Source: an uncultured Microcaldota archaeon (GTDB lineage Archaea > Micrarchaeota > Micrarchaeia > Anstonellales > Anstonellaceae). Taken from it: DNA of 11,510 bases. Both the position numbers and the translations under genes were made by a program. Below are positions 6,452 to 11,510 of this stretch, one piece after another (position 1 is the stretch's first letter; the number at the start of each line of letters is the position of its first letter). The stretch covers positions 1-11,510 of the forward strand of contig CAIXYX010000003.1 of the NCBI GenBank assembly GCA_903923795.1. Reading direction: 5' to 3'. A model generated the notes under the pieces. It searched no databases and had not been told where the DNA came from. It saw nothing but the letters and a program-made list of their open reading frames with translations.

Positions 6452-7318
6452 ATGGCAAAAGACCTCATTAAACACAATCCGGGTACAAACAGTATCCAGC
6501 CTCGCGGAAAAGGCGGAATTCAGGCATACAATCCATCTATCCCCGGCTCTCAGGCCTCAGGTTTTTCGAATCAAAATTCTCCTATGGGGGATATGTGGTA
6601 TAGTGCTGTCATGAAAAATCTGGCGCAAGGCCGATGGCAGGATGCGGAAAGCGCGTTCGAGCGCCTTTTGAAATTCGCCCCTGGTTCTACGCATATCCAT
6701 GATGCGAAAATTGCCATGGCCGAATTCTGGATGAAACAGCTCGACTCGCATCTGGCGGCAGGAAGTCTCAATATCGAATCCCTGAACCCCGAGAAACCTA
6801 TTCCAGATGGGCGCACCAAATGGAACCACATCCCAACCGAGACAGCCGAGCGGACTGAAGCATGCGCTGAAAAAGTACTCGAATACAACCCTTCTCGCAG
6901 AGAAGAGGTCTTTTACCGTATGAGTCGATATTGGGAAACCCAGAAGAACTACTGGATGATTCAGACCAGCAAAGCGCTGTCTGCTGAAAACACCCTCGAG
7001 CTGGATCGTGCCATTGGCTATTTCGTCAAATATGATGGAAAACTCAACGCTTCGGCCACTCTGTCTGCCGGATACTCCAGCAATCTGCTCACACCCGGTA
7101 CTTCTCGTGCCCATCATTATTATGACATCCTCGGCGTAGGGCCGAAGGCGAGTTTCGAGGACATAAAGCGCGCCTATTACCGCGAGGCCAAGAAAGTCCA
7201 TCCCGACCTCAACCGCACCACTGAAGCCCACGAGCGATTCATCGAGCTGTGTCGAGCGTATGACACTCTCAAAGACCCCGAGAAAAGACGTGCGTATGAT
7301 GCACAGGGCGTTATCTGA
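6452..7318 (+). CDS. TPR-like protein with C-terminal J domain (DnaJ-family co-chaperone)
   Basis: With the ATG at 6452 the protein is 288 aa. Residues 1-45 are Gly/Ser/Asn-rich and probably flexible. Residues 46-95 read as tetratricopeptide-like helices (NLAQGRWQDAESAFERLL, then a Pro and the next helix), followed by more helical sequence to about 195. Residues 221-288 form a J domain: HYYDILGVGPKASFEDIKRAY, the HPD motif at 250-252, and a final helix containing DPEKRRAYDAQG. J domains dock on Hsp70 (DnaK) and stimulate its ATPase through HPD. The zinc-finger and substrate-binding domains of classical DnaJ are absent, so the TPR region presumably selects the client. No dnaK or grpE lies in the window. 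The gene has its own promoter and a T-rich 3' flank, suggesting a single-gene transcript. Confidence 0.9.
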   Translation: MAKDLIKHNPGTNSIQPRGKGGIQAYNPSIPGSQASGFSNQNSPMGDMWYSAVMKNLAQGRWQDAESAFERLLKFAPGSTHIHDAKIAMAEFWMKQLDSHLAAGSLNIESLNPEKPIPDGRTKWNHIPTETAERTEACAEKVLEYNPSRREEVFYRMSRYWETQKNYWMIQTSKALSAENTLELDRAIGYFVKYDGKLNASATLSAGYSSNLLTPGTSRAHHYYDILGVGPKASFEDIKRAYYREAKKVHPDLNRTTEAHERFIELCRAYDTLKDPEKRRAYDAQGVI

Positions 7319-7356
7319 GTTGTGCCTCTTCGGGTAAATCGGAAATTAGTCAACCA

Positions 7357-7380
7357 TCTTCTTTTCTATTTCACTTTTTC
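7357..7380 (+). terminator. T-rich tract after the J-domain gene
   Basis: A pyrimidine-rich run dominated by T, ending in TTTTT at 7375-7379, begins about 39 nt after the stop at 7318. Archaeal RNA polymerase often terminates on such tracts without a hairpin. It precedes the next TATA-like box at 7396-7405. Confidence 0.45.
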
Positions 7381-7395
7381 CCGCCTGATACGCAG

Positions 7396-7405
7396 GTTTA
7401 TATTT
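7396..7405 (+). promoter_or_regulatory. TATA-like box for the 715-aa membrane protein gene
   Basis: GTTTATATTT is a good TATA match, which would place transcription near 7425 and give a leader of about 40 nt before the ATG at 7466. A weaker AT stretch around 7433-7439 (TGTAAAA) would give a nearly leaderless mRNA. No clear Shine-Dalgarno sequence precedes the start. Confidence 0.5.
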
Positions 7406-7465
7406 TTCACATTACTTTCTATTCTATAACGTGTAAAATCTACCTTAGCTTAAAGAGTTGTTTCT

Positions 7466-9613
7466 ATGGCCCCGAAAGAGCAGAATGTCGAGCCAGTCTT
7501 CATCAATGCAAACGGCCCATTTCGTCGTATTATGGCCGAAGTCAAGGAGAAAATGGCGGAAAAGCGCGACCGGGCCATCCTTTATGGTTCGACTGCCTTC
7601 CTGGCACTCGTTCTCCCGTTCGCTCTCTCCTCGACTCTCCAGCAAGAAACCATTATAAAAGATGTCAAGCCTGAGACCTCTCGAGGAGGGGTTCCCATGT
7701 TCGTATTCCAAAACGTGATCTCCAAAACAAAACAAACCGACAAAACCTATGTTGCCCCAAACATCGACCAATATCTGCAAACCGACACGCAAGCCAAGAA
7801 CTCCATCCAGAAAGTCCCTCCAAAACAAGTCGAGACCGAGATGGCATTTCAGGAAGCGGGCTGGCTGATCCCCGGCAAGGTTGGCACAGTGGCCGAATAC
7901 CTCCTATTGAGCGCCGTGGTGCTGGCCGCCGCAAAAGGCCTTATCAAGCGCACCCCTGCATATACCCGGGCCGAAGCCGCTTTTCACCAGGACCTTGCCT
8001 CACAATTCAGCAACATGATGGATCAGGCGTACGTCTCCAACCCTTACCTTCAAGGCCAGCTGGACAACCAGCTAACCGAACTCATCAACCACAACCCCAA
8101 ATACGCCGGGCGCACCCTCGAATCCATGCATGACGAAGTCTGGGCGCTCACAGCCAAGAAGCTCAACTCCTACACCTTGCGCGACTGGACCGAGCTTGAG
8201 AAGCTCGCCAAAGGCATAAGCGCCGATGTCGATGAATTGAGCCGGGCCGCCGACCATTTCGGAGTCAACAAATCTAACATCAAAATAGATGCAACTCTTG
8301 ATTATGAGAAGCTTTGCACCGCTATTGTCGAGGACATAGAGGCCAAGGGCAGGAAATTCGTCGAGAAATGGCGCACCCTTTCAGGCACAAAATCCCTCAC
8401 ATCGCTTTTCAGGAAATCCTATGCCGACGCCCTCAAGGAGATGAACATCCCGCAGGCGGGCATCAACGACATCATGAACACCGAGGCGATGACTTTCGCC
8501 CGCAATCAGGTGGAATCTTTCCGCGATCTGGCGTTCAGCGGGCCAATCGCCAAGAAATTCGGCACGGCCGGCAACTGGATAGCCGGCAAATCCCTGACAA
8601 TGTGGAAAGTATTATCTTCGCCTTTCGGCCCAGCCGTCTCGATGGAGGATCTGGCTCTTGAGCTCGTCGTCAATGACGAGGCTTTCAGGCTAAGATTAGC
8701 CGACAATGCCCGGATACAGAACTGGTTCAACGACCCTGCACGGGCATGGCATTCTCCGGGCACTCCACTCAACCCCGAGGACATCTCGCTCATGATAAAG
8801 GAGTTCCCCGAAGTCCGTGATGCGCTGCGGGACGATCCCGCCATCTGGAACGCCGTCACCGGCGTTGCGCATGAGGGCAACTTCTGGCGCATTTGGGGCA
8901 GGGCGATAAAACGGGCCGGCGTAGTTGCTGGTGTTACTGCTGCGGCGATTGGCACTTACCTGCTGCTGGATTACGCATTTTCCAAGACGGAGCATGTCCC
9001 GACCTACCAGGAAATTCAACAGCAAAAGGCGGATTCGTTAAAGGCGCTGCAGCAGCAGGGGCAAACAAAAGCCCTCGCCCTTCAATCTGCCAACGTGACT
9101 GCCTACATTCCGACATTCGACCTGAATCACTACAAGGAATTCGGCTCGGTCGCCGGCAGCCACCACATGTACATCTCACCGATAAAATCGACGAGTGGAA
9201 GTTATTCTCCGAGCCTGGCAAACGAGCAGACATGGAGCGGTGATTTCATCGCGCCGAAGAAGGGGAGTGGCATTAGTATCGGACTCTCGGTGCAAACCAT
9301 CAATCCCACCACGTTGGCCGAATCCGGCTCTGCGGAAAAAAAGCTTCCATCTCTCCTAATATTTGGCAATGCCGGTAATAAAATCGGGTATTCAATGTTC
9401 GAGGATATTTTCTCTTCAGATTTCAAGGAGGGGGCAGTATACCGTTTCAGTATACGGATTGGTCCGGACAGCTGGGGGTTCACCACTTATGAAGATGGCA
9501 GGAAACTCGATAGCAAAGACAATCTGCCATTACCGGCTGACTGGAAGAGCCTCAAGTTGGATCAATTTGGTGTATATCTCACTACTCAGACCCCTGCAGA
9601 TAAAGGTCTCTGA
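7466..9613 (+). CDS. Three-pass membrane protein with large cytoplasmic and beta-rich outer domains, 715 aa
   Basis: I do not recognise the family. Hydrophobic segments lie at about 38-56, 140-160 and 484-505. The positive-inside rule gives a clear topology: Lys/Arg before segment 1, KGLIKR after segment 2 and RAIKRAG before segment 3 place the N-terminus and residues 161-483 in the cytoplasm, and residues 57-139 and 506-715 outside. The cytoplasmic region is long and helical (for example 240-350 with many charged residues). After a short Gln-rich stretch (515-540), residues 545-710 alternate short hydrophobic strands with Gly/Trp/Tyr turns (TWSGDFIAP, SGISIGLSVQT, YRFSIRIGPDSWGF), resembling a concanavalin/LamG-like jelly roll. 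That resemblance is judged by eye only. The gene has its own promoter and a T7 tract after its stop. It could be an envelope-anchored binding protein. Confidence 0.8.
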   Translation: MAPKEQNVEPVFINANGPFRRIMAEVKEKMAEKRDRAILYGSTAFLALVLPFALSSTLQQETIIKDVKPETSRGGVPMFVFQNVISKTKQTDKTYVAPNIDQYLQTDTQAKNSIQKVPPKQVETEMAFQEAGWLIPGKVGTVAEYLLLSAVVLAAAKGLIKRTPAYTRAEAAFHQDLASQFSNMMDQAYVSNPYLQGQLDNQLTELINHNPKYAGRTLESMHDEVWALTAKKLNSYTLRDWTELEKLAKGISADVDELSRAADHFGVNKSNIKIDATLDYEKLCTAIVEDIEAKGRKFVEKWRTLSGTKSLTSLFRKSYADALKEMNIPQAGINDIMNTEAMTFARNQVESFRDLAFSGPIAKKFGTAGNWIAGKSLTMWKVLSSPFGPAVSMEDLALELVVNDEAFRLRLADNARIQNWFNDPARAWHSPGTPLNPEDISLMIKEFPEVRDALRDDPAIWNAVTGVAHEGNFWRIWGRAIKRAGVVAGVTAAAIGTYLLLDYAFSKTEHVPTYQEIQQQKADSLKALQQQGQTKALALQSANVTAYIPTFDLNHYKEFGSVAGSHHMYISPIKSTSGSYSPSLANEQTWSGDFIAPKKGSGISIGLSVQTINPTTLAESGSAEKKLPSLLIFGNAGNKIGYSMFEDIFSSDFKEGAVYRFSIRIGPDSWGFTTYEDGRKLDSKDNLPLPADWKSLKLDQFGVYLTTQTPADKGL

Positions 9614-9638
9614 TCTGATTATCTACGCCAATTATTTC

Positions 9639-9645
9639 TTTTTTT
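9639..9645 (+). terminator. T7 tract after the 715-aa protein gene
   Basis: Seven consecutive T residues lie 26 nt after the stop at 9613 and before the next TATA-like box at 9678-9684. This is a plausible archaeal oligo-T terminator separating the two transcripts. Confidence 0.5.
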
Positions 9646-9677
9646 ACCAATTCCATTCATCGTAGTGTAAATAAGGA

Positions 9678-9684
9678 TTATAAG
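9678..9684 (+). promoter_or_regulatory. TATA-like box for the 524-aa membrane protein gene, conserved in its paralogue
   Basis: TTATAAG is centred about 27 nt before the ATG at 9708, predicting a leaderless mRNA. The 34 nt from 9677 through the ATG match 26 of 34 positions at 11371-11404 with no gap, so the promoter and its spacing were duplicated together with the gene. Confidence 0.6.
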
Positions 9685-9707
9685 CTTCCCAAGGTCGTGT
9701 TTTCTCC

Positions 9708-11282
9708 ATGGTCAAACCGGATAAATCGGATTTAATCGATTTTCTCACCTCTAAAAAGACCCAGTTCTCCATCGCCGTCGTCCTCACGTTTTTGGTGGCT
9801 CTTCCCATCTGGCTCATACCCATCGCTCCATTGCCAGATTGGGTGACTCATCTGGCCCTTTCTCATGAGGCCTATCTCATCTATACTGGGCAAATCACTC
9901 ATCAGTATTATTTCCTTGATTTCTCTTTCCTTGGCTATTCCTTCATGTATCTTCTTCTCATGGCTCTCCAGTTCTTCGTCTCATGGGAGCTGGCCGGAAA
10001 AATAGTGCTGACTCTCTTGGTGTTCAGCACTCCGATATGCTGGCATTATTTCTTCAAAAAGCTAGATCCAGAGAAAGAGCCCCTATTCATTGTTGGTTTT
10101 CTCTTATGTATCTATATCTGGTTCTTCTATGGGGGCATGATCAGCTTTCTCTTCTCCATCGATTTTGGTCTTGTCTTCATGGCGATTGGCATGACCGGTC
10201 GCAACAAACCATTGGATATCGTGAAATTCTTTCTCATTGGTCTCCTGACTTTCATGGCGAATGTGTACGGTTTCTTCCTCTGTGCCGTGGTTATCTTCAT
10301 CTCCCAGTTCTACCGCCTCTACGTGGAGAAAAAACGCCTTGGAGAGACTATGCTGCTGCCCTGCATCATTCTCACAATTCTTCTGCTTCTCAATTCCCTC
10401 TCTTACACAAATCCGGCCCGTGATATCGGATTTTACAAAGACATCCTGAAATGCACTGGTCCATACCAGATTGATCTCATCAAGAACAACATATCCAGCC
10501 CGATGATGAGCACGCTGGTCATCTCATTTCTCAATCCTGCCGGGGTCTTATCACTTTTTCGAACAATTTATCTATCTAAGGAGCTCTATGTAGCTCTCTT
10601 CCTTCTCATTATCGGTTTCTTTGTGTTCATGTTGAAAAAAACCCTTTTAGAAGAGAAAGCTCCCGATATCTTTGCTTACCTTCCAATCGTCAAATTCAAC
10701 GGACTATATCTGGCCTTGGCCATGATTCTCTTTCTGCATTATTTCATTATTCAGGATTATCAGATAATGCAGACATCCGCTACGCTTTCATCCAGAAGCA
10801 TACCATTCATGTTCGCATTTCTGTTCCTCGCAGTCCAATGCAAGAAAATGATCCATCCGCTTTTCTATCTAATCACCATCATCGTCATAATCAACGCGTT
10901 TTTCATGGCATCTCAATTCATGGCCCATGCGCCAGTCCAATCTGGCATACTGAGCAAAACCTATCAATTGGCCCACGAGATACCCAACGGTTCTGCGGTT
11001 TACGTGATTCCTGCCAGTTGGAATAGCGCCAACACCTCGGTCGTCGGAGTATTTGTGAATCCTTATTATCATTCAACCCTGCTTTTATACAATCCTAGTC
11101 TCTATGTTTCAAACGAATTCTTCAATCCTCCTCCATCTATGTTGCATTCCAGCTTCCCCCTCTTCGACGAATTCAAGTTTGATCCGCGCCTGAACGAATC
11201 TGCGTTCTCATGCTATAATCGGACTCCAAAAATATTCGGATGGATAATCAACCAGAACATGACGCTGCGAAAAAACTCCTGA
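9708..11282 (+). CDS. Polytopic membrane protein, GT-C glycosyltransferase-like, 524 aa
   Basis: About 11-12 hydrophobic segments are visible, including 19-38, 74-92, 96-112, 127-161 (two), 173-200, 215-232, 265-285, 293-309, 333-348, 364-377 and 383-402, followed by a soluble C-terminal region of about 110 residues. The first loop contains PLPDWVTHLA (41-50). An acidic residue in the first extracytoplasmic loop after helix 1 is typical of GT-C enzymes that take sugars from polyprenyl-phosphate donors, and D44/H48 fit that pattern. The AglB-type WWDYG motif is absent, so it is not the oligosaccharyltransferase. The C-terminal part holds four N-x-S/T sequons (N442, N496, N504, N517), consistent with an outside location. 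A non-enzymatic membrane protein cannot be excluded. It is followed by the start of a paralogue with the same promoter. Confidence 0.75.
   Translation: MVKPDKSDLIDFLTSKKTQFSIAVVLTFLVALPIWLIPIAPLPDWVTHLALSHEAYLIYTGQITHQYYFLDFSFLGYSFMYLLLMALQFFVSWELAGKIVLTLLVFSTPICWHYFFKKLDPEKEPLFIVGFLLCIYIWFFYGGMISFLFSIDFGLVFMAIGMTGRNKPLDIVKFFLIGLLTFMANVYGFFLCAVVIFISQFYRLYVEKKRLGETMLLPCIILTILLLLNSLSYTNPARDIGFYKDILKCTGPYQIDLIKNNISSPMMSTLVISFLNPAGVLSLFRTIYLSKELYVALFLLIIGFFVFMLKKTLLEEKAPDIFAYLPIVKFNGLYLALAMILFLHYFIIQDYQIMQTSATLSSRSIPFMFAFLFLAVQCKKMIHPLFYLITIIVIINAFFMASQFMAHAPVQSGILSKTYQLAHEIPNGSAVYVIPASWNSANTSVVGVFVNPYYHSTLLLYNPSLYVSNEFFNPPPSMLHSSFPLFDEFKFDPRLNESAFSCYNRTPKIFGWIINQNMTLRKNS
9755..9816 (+). repeat. 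62-bp near-identical direct repeat, copy 1
   Basis: This segment, encoding KTQFSIAVVLTFLVALPIWL around the first membrane helix, matches 11449-11510 with a single mismatch (CCC versus CCA, both Pro). The sequence coding for the N-terminal residues just before it is unrelated between copies. The right end of the repeat is cut by the window edge, so its true length is unknown. Confidence 0.9.
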
Positions 11283-11371
11283 AACGGTGCTGCCTTGGTA
11301 GATGTCAAACTGAAACCAGAAATCGAGATTCTGTTCGCTGGCAGCAACCCTTTGGCCTCGGTTGAGCATCA

Positions 11372-11378
11372 TTATAAG
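11372..11378 (+). promoter_or_regulatory. TATA-like box for the tandem membrane paralogue
   Basis: TTATAAG is centred about 27 nt before the ATG at 11402, the same sequence and spacing as the box at 9678-9684. Leaderless transcription is predicted. The 119-nt spacer between the preceding stop and this start shows no other feature I can support. Confidence 0.55.
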
Positions 11379-11401
11379 CTTTCCAAGGACGTGCTCTGCA
11401 T

Positions 11402-11510
11402 ATGATTCCAGAGAATTTGACGGGTTCAATAGCATTTCTATCTTCTTCAAAGACCCAGTTCTCCATCGCCGTCGTCCTCACGTTTTTGGTGGCTCTTCCA
11501 ATCTGGCTCA
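11402..11510 (+). CDS. Start of a tandem paralogue of the 524-aa membrane protein (runs off the right edge)
   Basis: ATG at 11402 opens a frame of 36 codons to the window end. After an N-terminus unlike copy 1 (MIPENLTGSIAFLSSS), it becomes KTQFSIAVVLTFLVALPIWL, identical in protein to residues 17-36 of the upstream gene. Its promoter is also related. It is therefore very probably a second full-length GT-C-like membrane protein in tandem, although only the first helix is seen and a truncated copy is possible. Confidence 0.75.
   Translation, partial: MIPENLTGSIAFLSSSKTQFSIAVVLTFLVALPIWL
11449..11510 (+). repeat. 62-bp near-identical direct repeat, copy 2
   Basis: This is the second copy of the block at 9755-9816, at an offset of 1694 nt, with 61 of 62 positions identical. 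It reaches the window edge and probably continues. Such high identity beside a diverged N-terminal region and partly diverged promoter suggests recent duplication with later end changes, or gene conversion. Confidence 0.9.

Noticed and set aside
6557..7231. 224-aa minus-strand open frame opposite the J-domain gene
   Set aside because: It overlaps the recognised TPR/J coding region, and the J-domain frame clearly wins.
3283..9613. A toxin-antitoxin, CRISPR or other known defence system
   Set aside because: No nuclease, helicase, reverse transcriptase, methyltransferase or repeat array is visible, and the proteins do not show motifs of known defence families.
11208..11450. 80-aa minus-strand open frame across the spacer before the paralogue
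   Set aside because: It covers the end of the 524-aa gene and the conserved promoter and start of the paralogue; no promoter or family match supports it.

Overview
The window looks archaeal. It encodes an archaeal-type RtcB RNA ligase. A/T-rich TATA-like boxes sit about 24-27 nt upstream of several start codons, which is the geometry of leaderless archaeal transcripts, and T-rich tracts follow some stop codons. Most of the remaining proteins match no family I recognise, and the DNA is moderately GC-rich. An uncultivated archaeon, perhaps from the DPANN group, would fit, but the lineage is a guess. There is no rRNA, tRNA, CRISPR array, transposase or recognisable integrase.

Layout: 1-233 (minus) is the N-terminal part of an unknown protein whose promoter diverges from that of a 431-aa basic orphan protein at 362-1657 (plus). 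A 124-nt convergent spacer follows. It carries a 45-bp remnant of a second rtcB 3' end, a G6/C6 hairpin and a repeated 8-bp palindrome. Complete rtcB lies at 1782-3218 (minus). From 3283 onward all genes are on the plus strand: a 1021-aa orphan with a possible degenerate transglutaminase-like segment (3283-6348), a TPR plus C-terminal J-domain protein (6452-7318), a 715-aa three-pass membrane protein with a beta-rich C-terminal domain (7466-9613), a 524-aa polytopic membrane protein of GT-C-like appearance (9708-11282), and the first 36 codons of a tandem paralogue of that protein (11402-11510, cut by the window edge).

RtcB joins 2',3'-cyclic phosphate and 5'-OH RNA ends, as in tRNA splicing. 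The plus-strand block appears to be separately promoted genes rather than a tight operon. By topology and composition it could concern the cell envelope: a membrane anchor with an outside lectin-like domain, GT-C-like membrane proteins and a co-chaperone. That link is inference from adjacency only.

The strongest unusual observations are: the rtcB tail remnant, whose eight differences from the intact gene are all synonymous; the tandem membrane paralogue, with a near-identical 62-bp block and a conserved promoter but an unrelated extreme N-terminus; and the large orphan proteins. I could not identify a complete, nameable new system.
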